A DNA stretch of 5,797 nt from an uncultured Flammeovirgaceae bacterium (lineage in GTDB: Bacteria > Bacteroidota > Bacteroidia > Cytophagales > Cyclobacteriaceae): the NCBI GenBank assembly GCA_937138955.1, contig CAKZPJ010000836.1, forward strand, positions 1 through 5,797, given 5' to 3'. A program made the position numbers and the translations under genes. Within the stretch, counting starts at the first letter, position 1. Each line of letters opens with the position of its first letter. The notes beneath the pieces were generated by a model. That model saw nothing but the letters and a program-made list of their open reading frames with translations. It did no database searches and was not told the origin of the DNA. Of this stretch, positions 1 to 5,797 are shown piece after piece.

Positions 1-426
1 TACCATGTTGGTCAGATCGCCTCCATCGTCCAGAATCATATTCAACGGCTGGCGATCTTCACCAAAAAATAGCGTTTGCTCAATACACCAATCAAACTCT
101 TCTTCAGTCATCCCTTTCCAGGCAAATACTGGCACACCCGCCTCAGCAATTGCTGCTGCTGCGTGATCTTGCGTAGAAAAAATATTGCAAGACGACCAAG
201 TAACTTCAGCTCCTAGTTCGATTAAGGTTTCAATCAGTACTGCCGTTTGAATAGTCATATGTAAACAGCCCGCAATTCGCGCTCCTTTCAGCGGTTGCTG
301 AGGACCATATTCTTCCCGAATGGACATTAAGCCCGGCATCTCGGCTTCCGCTAAACGGATTTCTTTCCTTCCCCAAGCAGCTAGGGCTATGTCTTTTACT
401 TTGTAATGGATTTGTTCTTCAACCAT
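1..426 (-). CDS. ahcY: S-adenosylhomocysteine hydrolase (adenosylhomocysteinase), N-terminal part, cut by window edge
   Basis: This gene encodes the cytoplasmic NAD-dependent enzyme that reversibly splits S-adenosylhomocysteine into adenosine and homocysteine, relieving product inhibition of methyltransferases and feeding the methionine cycle. Only the first 142 codons are present, of a usual 430-470; the frame is open through base 1. The start is the ATG at 426-424, giving [20 protein letters not shown]. Family landmarks seen are the AEAEMPGLM segment (residues 26-34), LHMT with the substrate-binding His56 and Thr58 (55-58), the [13 protein letters not shown] block (80-92) and DDGGDLT (133-139), which holds the active-site aspartate. 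The NAD-binding Rossmann domain lies outside the window. The gene is divergent from the DoxX gene and has a candidate promoter 28-58 bp upstream of the start. A weak purine stretch (AGAAG) sits just before the ATG. The assignment is very secure; only the C-terminal part is unseen. Confidence 0.96.
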   Translation of the reverse strand, partial: MVEEQIHYKVKDIALAAWGRKEIRLAEAEMPGLMSIREEYGPQQPLKGARIAGCLHMTIQTAVLIETLIELGAEVTWSSCNIFSTQDHAAAAIAEAGVPVFAWKGMTEEEFDWCIEQTLFFGEDRQPLNMILDDGGDLTNMV

Positions 427-453
427 GCTTCTCGTATGTTTTAAATTTGCGGG

Positions 454-484
454 CAAAATTAGCATAATAACTTGTAAAGACGAA
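454..484 (-). promoter_or_regulatory. Candidate ahcY promoter of Bacteroidota type
   Basis: Read on the minus strand, TAATTTTG (461-454) matches the Bacteroidota -7 consensus TAnnTTTG exactly. A TTC triplet (484-482), close to the -33 TTG element, lies 20 nt upstream of it, which is normal spacing. Transcription would start near 447 and give a leader of about 20 nt before the ahcY ATG at 426, too short for a riboswitch. The match is by eye and the -33 element is imperfect. On the opposite strand an exact TAAATTTG (442-449) also occurs but lacks a TTG at the right distance, so I do not call it. Confidence 0.5.
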
Positions 485-495
485 GGTATAACTTT

Positions 496-510
496 TTATT
501 CTCAGAATAA
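496..510. promoter_or_regulatory. Perfect 15-bp palindrome in the ahcY/doxX divergent region, possible operator
   Basis: The sequence TTATTCT-C-AGAATAA has two 7-bp arms around a single central base. One central base is too few for an RNA hairpin loop, so a site for a dimeric DNA-binding protein is the more natural reading. It lies just upstream of the candidate ahcY -33 element and 88 bp upstream of the doxX start, so a protein bound here could influence either gene. AT-rich intergenic DNA does produce short palindromes by chance, and no regulator is encoded nearby. Confidence 0.35.
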
Positions 511-597
511 GTCATTCAAAAACCTGACTCAAATCATTTTTTCTGATAGTAGATTACGTAACTTATGGAAGTATTACTACTAACAACAATTACTATC

Positions 598-1119
598 ATG
601 AAAACACCTATTTCTTCTCTTTCACCCCCCCAGCTCAATGTACTGGTAATTCTACGAGTTCTAATTGGCTGGCACTTCTTGTACGAAGGCGTGGTCAAAC
701 TGTATAGTTCCAGTTGGTCAGCAGCGGGCTACCTAAACGATTCGCAAGGTCTTTTCGCGCCTATATTCAAAGCTATTGCAGAGAACTCTAGCTTAGTTAC
801 AGCGGTAGATTTTCTAAACACTTGGGGGCTGATAGCCGTCGGTTTAGGATTGCTCGTAGGGTTTCTTACCCAGGCGGCACTCATTGGCGGAATGGTTTTG
901 CTTGGCATGTATTATTTGTCTCACCCACCGTTCATTGGCGCTCAGTATGCGCTACCTAGCGAAGGAAGCTATCTGTGGGTAAACAAGAATCTTATTGAGC
1001 TATTTGCTATGGCGGTGCTCTACGTTTTTCCTACCAGCCATATTATCGGTCTGGATCGGCTCATGCAACGCTATACTCAGCGGAAGAGACAATCAGCTCC
1101 GGAGGAAGTCGCTGCTTAA
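598..1119 (+). CDS. DoxX-family inner-membrane protein
   Basis: This is a 173-residue membrane protein of the DoxX family. Named after a subunit of archaeal thiosulfate:quinone oxidoreductase, the family in bacteria is mostly uncharacterised, with some members tied to redox or thiol stress. Hydrophobic segments lie at about residues 13-34, 68-90, 92-109 and 131-148, giving the usual four-helix layout. VNKNLIEL (128-135) before the last helix is a typical family motif, and a basic, charged tail (QRYTQRKRQ) follows. I chose the ATG at 598 because it gives a short polar N-terminus ahead of helix 1 and follows an A-rich leader. An in-frame ATG at 565 would add 11 mostly hydrophobic residues and cannot be excluded. 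Neither has a Shine-Dalgarno sequence. The gene ends 31 bp before the oxidoreductase, so the two are probably co-transcribed and may work together; that link is inference. A C7 run (625-631) falls within codons 9-12. Confidence 0.88.
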   Translation: MKTPISSLSPPQLNVLVILRVLIGWHFLYEGVVKLYSSSWSAAGYLNDSQGLFAPIFKAIAENSSLVTAVDFLNTWGLIAVGLGLLVGFLTQAALIGGMVLLGMYYLSHPPFIGAQYALPSEGSYLWVNKNLIELFAMAVLYVFPTSHIIGLDRLMQRYTQRKRQSAPEEVAA

Positions 1120-1150
1120 TAACCCAACAATCACTACAAATCATCATCTT

Positions 1151-2752
1151 ATGAAATCCGAAAACTCAAACAATCACGCCAGCGGTATTACCCGTCGCGA
1201 TATTATTAAAGGAATGGCTACGGTTCCCGTACTGGGGGCTTTCTGGGGAAGTGCTGTTGCCAAGCAGAGCTACGACCAAAGTGTAAAGGAAGAAATACTG
1301 AACGAGCTCGATATTAAAGCCTCGCTTCCTCCACCGACTGGTTCTATGGCGGGCACTCCACTTCGCTTAGGTATTATCGGATTTGGTATTCGGGGCAAGC
1401 AACTAGTTAAAGCTTCTGGATTTGCCACCTCCGAATGGCTCACTAATATGAAAGAGGCCGCCCAGAAAAATAGTAATGATACCCGCTTACAGGATTTCTT
1501 AGAACAAGAAAGCTTGAATATTCAGTACACCGGAGTTTGCGATCTTTTTGATGTGCGAGCCGAAGAAGCAATGGAGACGGTAAAAACCGACCAGAATACT
1601 CCGAAACGCTACCGTACTTACCAAGAGATGTTAGCTAGCCCCGATATTGACGCGGTAATCATTGCTACCCCTGACCACTGGCACGCTCCTATTGCTATTG
1701 ATGCCGTACAGGCGGGTAAGCACGTGTATGTGGAGAAATGTATGACGCATACTATTCAGGAAACCTATGATCTTTACGATGCCGTAACCCAATCGGATGT
1801 TGTGTTTCAGGTGGGGCACCAGCACCGCCAAACCCAAAGTTTCTTAACGGCTCAAGATGTTATTCGGAAAAATGTGCTGGGCCATGTTTCGTTAATCCAG
1901 GCTTGTACTAACCGGAATTCGGATAACGGGGCTTGGCAGTATAATATTCACGAAGCGGCTAGTCCCTCAACTATTGACTGGAAACAATTTCTAGGACCAG
2001 CTCCGACTATCCCGTTTAATAAAGAACACTTCTTCCGATGGAGAAAGTGGTGGGCGTATGGTACTGGGCTATCCGGCGATTTGCTCACGCACGACTACGA
2101 CCGAATTAACTGTTTGTTAAAAATGGGAATACCCAAATACGTTACTGCCTCCGGCGGAGTGTATGCCCACCGAGACGGACGGGAAGTGCCAGATGTATTT
2201 CAGGTGACCATGGAGTATCCTGACTACTCCACTGGTTCTACCCAGGAACCGGGTAAAGAGAAAGGTATGACCTTCCTGTACTCAGCTTCTTTAGGAAACC
2301 AGTATAGTCGTCCTACCCTACTGATGGGCCACGACGCTACAATGGAACTAGGGAATAGTTTAACGATTTATCCTGATTCTCGCTCTACACGCTACCAGGA
2401 TATGCTTGCGGATGAAACTATTGATCCCAATCTACCGCTGTACGCCTATACTCCCGGACGAGAAGGAGTAGACGGCGTAACCTCGGCTACTGCGAAGTAT
2501 TTTGCTGACAAAGGGTTACTTTATACCTATCGGGATGGTAAACGAGTGGACTCGACCTACCTGCACATTCGAGAGTGGCTCAGTTGTATTCGCAATGGTG
2601 GTCAACCGAGTTGCGGAATACAAGAAGGCTTTGAGGAAGCAATATCCGCGCATATGGCTACATTATCGTACAAAACCGGTCAGCGGATAGAGTGGGATGC
2701 TGGAGCCCAGCGGGTAGTCAATGTAGAAGAACCGCTAATTACTTCAGCTTAA
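1151..2752 (+). CDS. Tat-exported Gfo/Idh/MocA-family oxidoreductase
   Basis: This 533-residue NAD(P)-dependent oxidoreductase is of the Gfo/Idh/MocA family, which acts mostly on sugars, inositols and their derivatives; the substrate cannot be told. The N-terminus carries a twin-arginine signal, TRRDIIK (residues 14-20), a hydrophobic stretch, and an AVA cleavage-like site (35-37), so it is likely exported folded with its cofactor. The Rossmann fold starts at about 72 with GFGIRG (77-82). DHWHAP (175-180) is a family hallmark. The normal EKP motif reads EKC (195-197), keeping the catalytic-region lysine but replacing proline with cysteine. HQHR (223-226) and GDLLTHDYD (309-317, His314 and Asp315) mark the substrate domain. 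It is somewhat longer than the common 430-460 residues of exported members. The frame is open back to 995, but the start at 1151 is preferred because it puts the Tat signal at the N-terminus and avoids overlap with doxX. There is no Shine-Dalgarno sequence. Confidence 0.93.
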   Translation: MKSENSNNHASGITRRDIIKGMATVPVLGAFWGSAVAKQSYDQSVKEEILNELDIKASLPPPTGSMAGTPLRLGIIGFGIRGKQLVKASGFATSEWLTNMKEAAQKNSNDTRLQDFLEQESLNIQYTGVCDLFDVRAEEAMETVKTDQNTPKRYRTYQEMLASPDIDAVIIATPDHWHAPIAIDAVQAGKHVYVEKCMTHTIQETYDLYDAVTQSDVVFQVGHQHRQTQSFLTAQDVIRKNVLGHVSLIQACTNRNSDNGAWQYNIHEAASPSTIDWKQFLGPAPTIPFNKEHFFRWRKWWAYGTGLSGDLLTHDYDRINCLLKMGIPKYVTASGGVYAHRDGREVPDVFQVTMEYPDYSTGSTQEPGKEKGMTFLYSASLGNQYSRPTLLMGHDATMELGNSLTIYPDSRSTRYQDMLADETIDPNLPLYAYTPGREGVDGVTSATAKYFADKGLLYTYRDGKRVDSTYLHIREWLSCIRNGGQPSCGIQEGFEEAISAHMATLSYKTGQRIEWDAGAQRVVNVEEPLITSA

Positions 2753-2780
2753 CGGACATTGGCGTACTAAACTTCCTTCG
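2753..2780. other. Convergent spacer between the oxidoreductase and birA, no terminator seen
   Basis: Only 28 bp separate the two convergent stop codons. I see no GC-rich hairpin and no T-run on either strand, so termination must be by another means or lie within the neighbouring gene, and overlapping transcripts are likely. Confidence 0.6.
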
Positions 2781-3545
2781 TTAATCCCAGTGATAGCGAA
2801 CCTCGTGAAAATTGTAGTAGCGAGGGTCGTTTTCTGTTTTAATGACTAACCGTCCTTGCTCGTCCAATCCGGTTATTACTCCCTGAAACAATCCATTATT
2901 ATCTTCAAAGGTTCTGGTTACTCCTTTTCCGTAGAGGCGAGCATTATATTTTCTCTCTAACTCGGTTGAATCGCCAGTTGATAATTCTTCCCACATATTC
3001 TCAAGACGTATTAGAATCTCATTTAATAACTCTTCTCTGTTAATAACTTGATTGCGAATATTAGCCAGAGAAATGGCTCGAGGATGATTAAAATGAAGTT
3101 GATTTACGTTAAGTCCAAGGCCAACTACCGACGATTTTACGACAACTCCCTGCAAATTATTCTGAATTAGTATTCCACCCAGCTTTTGATCGTGATAAAA
3201 AATATCGTTGGGCCATTTGATCTTAATTTCATCTTTAACCCACTTATTCACGGCTTCGGCCACTGCTAAAGAAACCAATATATTTAAACGGAAAAAGTGC
3301 TTTACGGCCAGATTGGGTAACAGTACTAGCGAGAAAGTCAAATTGTCTCCAGAGGTAGATTCCCAGGTTTTTTGTTGCTGTCCGCGGCCCTGAGTCTGAA
3401 ATTCTGTAAAAATCAAGGCTCCGTGCTGAACAGTTCCTTGCCGAACAAGCTGAGTGGCTATTTTATTGGTAGAATCGCAGCTTTGGTAATAAAATAACTG
3501 TTTGCCTATTTGTGACGTTGTAAAAGAAAATGATTTCAAGGTCAA
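2781..3545 (-). CDS. birA: Biotin--[acetyl-CoA-carboxylase] ligase, non-regulatory type, TTG start
   Basis: This enzyme makes biotinyl-5'-AMP and transfers biotin to the carrier lysine of carboxylases such as acetyl-CoA carboxylase, in the cytoplasm. The 254 residues hold the catalytic and C-terminal domains only. There is no N-terminal helix-turn-helix, so it should not act as a biotin repressor as E. coli BirA does. Motifs seen are CDSTN (23-27), the biotinyl-AMP loop GRGQQQKTW (53-61), KWPND (110-114) with the catalytic-site lysine, GGILIQ (123-128) and GLGLNVN (142-148); a small C-terminal domain follows (about 208-254). The start is unusual. An in-frame TAA lies at 3560-3558, and no ATG occurs in frame before the conserved core, so translation must begin at a TTG (3545 or 3539) or another non-ATG codon. 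The gene is divergent from rsfS (48 bp) and convergent with the oxidoreductase. Confidence 0.94.
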   Translation of the reverse strand: MTLKSFSFTTSQIGKQLFYYQSCDSTNKIATQLVRQGTVQHGALIFTEFQTQGRGQQQKTWESTSGDNLTFSLVLLPNLAVKHFFRLNILVSLAVAEAVNKWVKDEIKIKWPNDIFYHDQKLGGILIQNNLQGVVVKSSVVGLGLNVNQLHFNHPRAISLANIRNQVINREELLNEILIRLENMWEELSTGDSTELERKYNARLYGKGVTRTFEDNNGLFQGVITGLDEQGRLVIKTENDPRYYNFHEVRYHWD

Positions 3546-3593
3546 ATATTTTAGTACTTAATCCGTCTAAAAAAATAAACGAACAATACGTGC
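3546..3593. promoter_or_regulatory. Short divergent spacer between birA and rsfS
   Basis: These 48 bp must hold, or overlap, the start signals for both genes unless promoters lie inside the coding regions. On the plus strand TATTTTAG (3547-3554) differs from the TAnnTTTG box at one position, but the nearest upstream TTG is too far away. An A-rich leader with an A7 run precedes the rsfS ATG, typical of Bacteroidota start regions without a Shine-Dalgarno sequence. No confident promoter can be assigned to either strand. Confidence 0.3.
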
Positions 3594-3965
3594 ATGAATT
3601 CTAAGGAACTTAGTGACATAATGGTATTCGGAATGCAGGAGAAGAAAGCCGAAGATATTGTAAAACTGGATTTAAGAAAAGTAAAAAATGCGGTAGCCGA
3701 TTTCTTTGTCATTTGCTCCGGTAATTCCGATACGCAATTGGACGCAATTGTTGACTCCATTGAGAAGGAAATAAAAGAAAGAACTGGAGAGAATCCCTGG
3801 CACCGAGAAGGTAAAGAAAACCGGGAATGGATGCTACTCGACTATGTAAATGTAGTAGCTCATGTTTTTACGCACGATCGTCGGGAGTTTTTCGCTTTGG
3901 AAGAACTTTGGGGAGATGCAGTAATTACCCACGTAGATTCGGATGTATCGCTCAAAACTTTGTAG
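3594..3965 (+). CDS. rsfS: Ribosome silencing factor RsfS (Iojap/YbeB family)
   Basis: RsfS binds ribosomal protein uL14 on the large subunit and blocks joining with the small subunit, lowering translation when nutrients are short. The protein has 123 residues, a full length for the family. Visible signatures are ADFFVICSGNS (35-45), the Trp69 and Glu72-Gly73 region (NPWHREG), Trp79 followed by LLDY (81-84), VVAHVF (87-92), the RREFF segment (96-100) and LEELWGDA (102-109) near the end. The start at 3594 is supported by the match to the usual N-terminus (residues such as ELSDIMVFGMQEKKAEDI) and by the A-rich leader. The gene is followed at 70 bp by ftsH on the same strand, so the two may share a transcript, though the inverted repeat between them leaves room for separate control. 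The assignment is secure. Confidence 0.95.
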   Translation: MNSKELSDIMVFGMQEKKAEDIVKLDLRKVKNAVADFFVICSGNSDTQLDAIVDSIEKEIKERTGENPWHREGKENREWMLLDYVNVVAHVFTHDRREFFALEELWGDAVITHVDSDVSLKTL

Positions 3966-3981
3966 CAAAAGTATGCGTTCG

Positions 3982-3997
3982 TAGTTAAGTTTAACTA
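3982..3997. promoter_or_regulatory. 16-bp inverted repeat between rsfS and ftsH, possible operator
   Basis: TAGTTAA-GT-TTAACTA has two perfect 7-bp arms around a 2-nt centre. The arms are AT-rich, the centre is too small for a good RNA loop, and no T-run follows, so it is not a convincing terminator. It overlaps TAAGTTTA (3986-3993), one base off the Bacteroidota -7 box TAnnTTTG, and lies 38 bp upstream of the ftsH ATG. An operator over an ftsH promoter is therefore possible but unproven. Confidence 0.35.
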
Positions 3998-4035
3998 AAT
4001 TGCATTTCATTCAGAATAAGGATATTATCAAATAA

Positions 4036-5797
4036 ATGGCAGATTCTAAGAAGAAAAAAATGATGCCGAAGCCCCCGCAACGGCCCAATTATCCAATATG
4101 GATTATCGTAACCTTACTGGCTTTGATCTTGGGGGTTACGTATTTTAATAAAAGCAACTCTACGGTCAAGATTGACCAACGTCGCTTCGACAAAATGTTA
4201 AGCGAAGGTGACGTGAAAGAGGTGATACTGATCGCCCAGCAAAATCGGGCGGAAATTACGCTAACAGCAGAAGCTTTAGATAAACCAGCGTACCGCAATG
4301 AATTGGAAGAACGTAATCCGTTTCCGATGATGTCGGGACCACACTATCTTCTAAAGATATTAGATGCGAAAGTTTTTGTTGACGACTTTAATGAAGCCCA
4401 AGAAGATTTGCCCGAAAGTCAGCGTATCGGCTATGAGGTGGAAGAACGATCTGATGTCGTTGGCTGGCTATTTCAGTGGGGATTTCTATTTCTACTACTA
4501 TTTGGCTTCTGGTTCTTGATGCGAAGAATGGCCGGAGGCGGTGGCCCGGGTGGACAGATATTTAATATTGGGAAATCGCGAGCCGCCCTGTTCGATGCGG
4601 AAAATAAAGTAAATATTACTTTCGATAACGTGGCTGGCCTAGATGAGGCGAAAGAAGAAGTCCGGGAGATCGTCGATTTCCTAAAAAACCCCTCTAAGTA
4701 TACTAACCTGGGAGGTAAAATCCCCAAAGGTGCTTTACTTATTGGTACGCCGGGTACTGGTAAAACATTGTTAGCCAAGGCCGTAGCCGGTGAGGCTGGC
4801 GTTCCTTTCTTCTCACTATCCGGTTCAGACTTTGTAGAGATGTTTGTTGGAGTTGGAGCCGCTCGAGTACGCGACTTGTTCAAACAAGCCAAGGAAAAAG
4901 CGCCCTGTATCATATTCATTGATGAGATTGATGCGGTAGGTCGTGCTCGAGGCAAGGGAGCAATGCCTGGTTCTAACGATGAGCGAGAAAATACGCTCAA
5001 CTCATTGCTTGCCGAAATGGACGGGTTCTCTACTGATTCGGGAGTTATTATTCTAGCGGCCACCAATCGTCCCGATGTGCTAGATTCTGCTTTGCTACGT
5101 CCCGGACGATTTGATCGTCAGATTTCTATTGACAAGCCGGATATTGTTGGTCGGGAAGCTATCTTCAAAGTACACTTGAAGCCACTGAAAACATCGAAAG
5201 ACATAAATCCTAAAAAATTAGCTGCCCAAACCCCGGGTTTTGCGGGAGCTGAAATTGCCAATATTTGTAATGAAGCAGCTCTGATTGCCGCCCGAAGGGA
5301 TAAAAAGGTTATTGAAACCCAGGATTTTCATGATGCTATCGATCGGGTGATTGGTGGACTAGAGAAGAAGAACAAAATTATTTCGCCGGAAGAGAAAGAG
5401 ATTGTGGCTTACCATGAGGCTGGTCATGCGGTGGCCGGATGGTTCTTAGAACACGCGGATCCTTTGGTGAAAGTAAGCATCGTTCCTCGGGGGGTAGCGG
5501 CATTAGGCTACGCTCAGTACCTACCCAAAGAACAGTTCTTGTACCGTACCGAGCAGATGCTGGATCAGATGTGTATGGCATTAGGAGGTCGAGCGGCTGA
5601 AGAAGTAGTCTTTGGCAAAATATCTACTGGTGCTCAAAATGACCTGGAGCGGATTACAAAAATGGCTTACAGCATGGTTACCGTCTACGGTATGAATGAA
5701 AAGCTAGGTAATGTATCGTTCTACGATTCTCGTCAGCCGGACTACAATTTTACCAAGCCATATTCGGAAGCTACGGCTCAAACCATTGATGAAGAGG
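4036..5797 (+). CDS. ftsH: ATP-dependent zinc metalloprotease FtsH, C-terminus cut by window edge
   Basis: FtsH is a hexameric inner-membrane AAA+ protease that pulls damaged or short-lived membrane and cytoplasmic proteins into a zinc protease chamber. The first 587 residues are present, and the frame is open at the edge; probably 80-110 residues are missing. Seen in order are a lysine-rich cytoplasmic N-terminus, helix 1 (about 20-37), a periplasmic domain (38-141), helix 2 (142-162), a Gly-rich linker, Walker A GTPGTGKT (237-244), the pore loop FVG (270-272), Walker B IIFIDEID (292-299), and the second region of homology [20 protein letters not shown] (342-361). The protease domain has HEAGH (460-464: zinc ligands His460 and His464, catalytic Glu461) and the third ligand Asp536. 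Walker A has Thr where many have Pro at the second position, a tolerated change. An AAGGA at 4018-4022 is 13 nt from the ATG, rather far for a ribosome site. All key residues are intact. Confidence 0.97.
   Translation, partial: MADSKKKKMMPKPPQRPNYPIWIIVTLLALILGVTYFNKSNSTVKIDQRRFDKMLSEGDVKEVILIAQQNRAEITLTAEALDKPAYRNELEERNPFPMMSGPHYLLKILDAKVFVDDFNEAQEDLPESQRIGYEVEERSDVVGWLFQWGFLFLLLFGFWFLMRRMAGGGGPGGQIFNIGKSRAALFDAENKVNITFDNVAGLDEAKEEVREIVDFLKNPSKYTNLGGKIPKGALLIGTPGTGKTLLAKAVAGEAGVPFFSLSGSDFVEMFVGVGAARVRDLFKQAKEKAPCIIFIDEIDAVGRARGKGAMPGSNDERENTLNSLLAEMDGFSTDSGVIILAATNRPDVLDSALLRPGRFDRQISIDKPDIVGREAIFKVHLKPLKTSKDINPKKLAAQTPGFAGAEIANICNEAALIAARRDKKVIETQDFHDAIDRVIGGLEKKNKIISPEEKEIVAYHEAGHAVAGWFLEHADPLVKVSIVPRGVAALGYAQYLPKEQFLYRTEQMLDQMCMALGGRAAEEVVFGKISTGAQNDLERITKMAYSMVTVYGMNEKLGNVSFYDSRQPDYNFTKPYSEATAQTIDEE

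Larger units (their letters stand above)
427..597. other. Divergent intergenic region between ahcY and doxX
   Basis: This AT-rich spacer of 171 bp separates two divergent genes. It holds the candidate ahcY promoter and the 15-bp palindrome described separately. For the doxX direction I find only partial promoter matches, such as TAACTTTT at 489-496, without a correctly spaced -33 element. I see no terminator, RNA gene or small coding frame with support. Confidence 0.6.

Noticed and set aside
237..244. Walker A GTPGTGKT in FtsH as a defective ATP site
   Set aside because: The essential Gly-Lys-Thr are intact, and the variable second position tolerates Thr or Ala in active FtsH proteins. Positions here are residue numbers in the protein; the bases are 4744-4767.
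442..449. TAAATTTG on the plus strand as a doxX promoter box
   Set aside because: The nearest upstream TTG is 27 nt away instead of about 19-21, and the leader would be about 140 nt; not supported well enough.
995..1150. Upstream extension of the oxidoreductase frame to an ATG at 995, overlapping doxX
   Set aside because: It would add 52 residues that read as a shadow of doxX and would bury the Tat signal inside the protein; the ATG at 1151 puts TRRDIIK at the right distance.
2749..2784. TTAACG / CGTTAA inverted repeat spanning the two convergent stop codons, as a terminator
   Set aside because: The arms are only 6 bp, AT-rich and separated by 24 nt, and arise because both genes end in TAA followed by CG; no T-run follows.
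3551..3760. Open frame of 69 codons antisense to the start of rsfS, ending in the birA upstream spacer
   Set aside because: It mirrors the rsfS coding sequence and is out of frame with birA; considered as a possible frameshifted birA start, but its sequence does not resemble a ligase N-terminus.
4473..5066. Open frame of 197 codons antisense to ftsH
   Set aside because: It lies wholly within the conserved AAA+ region of ftsH, has a low-complexity Ser/Pro/Ala-rich composition and resembles no known family; an antisense shadow.

Overview
The window looks like ordinary chromosome of a Bacteroidota bacterium, probably a Cytophagales-like one. This is inferred from the FtsH wording (for example the stretch around residues 478-500 and the SDLER-type ending), from leaders that are A-rich and lack Shine-Dalgarno sequences, from a TAnnTTTG-type promoter box, and from a Tat-exported Gfo/Idh/MocA oxidoreductase. 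All six protein genes belong to known families. I see no RNA gene, mobile element, CRISPR array or phage-like segment.

Layout. At the left edge, on the minus strand, lies the N-terminal third of S-adenosylhomocysteine hydrolase (1-426), which runs off the window. A divergent intergenic region (427-597) holds a good candidate ahcY promoter and a perfect 15-bp palindrome. On the plus strand follow a DoxX-family membrane protein (598-1119) and, 31 bp later, a Tat-signal Gfo/Idh/MocA oxidoreductase (1151-2752), probably one transcript. This pair converges with birA (2781-3545, minus strand), leaving 28 bp between the stop codons. BirA is a biotin-protein ligase without the regulatory DNA-binding domain, and its reading frame has no ATG near its start. 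Divergent from birA are rsfS (3594-3965) and ftsH (4036 to past the right edge), both on the plus strand, with a 16-bp inverted repeat between them.

Roles. ahcY clears S-adenosylhomocysteine from methylation reactions. birA attaches biotin to carboxylase carrier proteins. rsfS dims ribosome activity when nutrients are scarce. ftsH is the membrane AAA+ protease for quality control. These are housekeeping genes, and the birA / rsfS / ftsH arrangement is, as I recall, common in Bacteroidota. The DoxX plus oxidoreductase pair is the least explained part: it looks like an accessory redox or sugar-derivative function acting at or outside the inner membrane, with unknown substrate. I found no convincing evidence of an undescribed system. 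The most useful leads are the two palindromes, the altered EKP motif of the oxidoreductase, the non-ATG start of birA and a C7 tract early in doxX.
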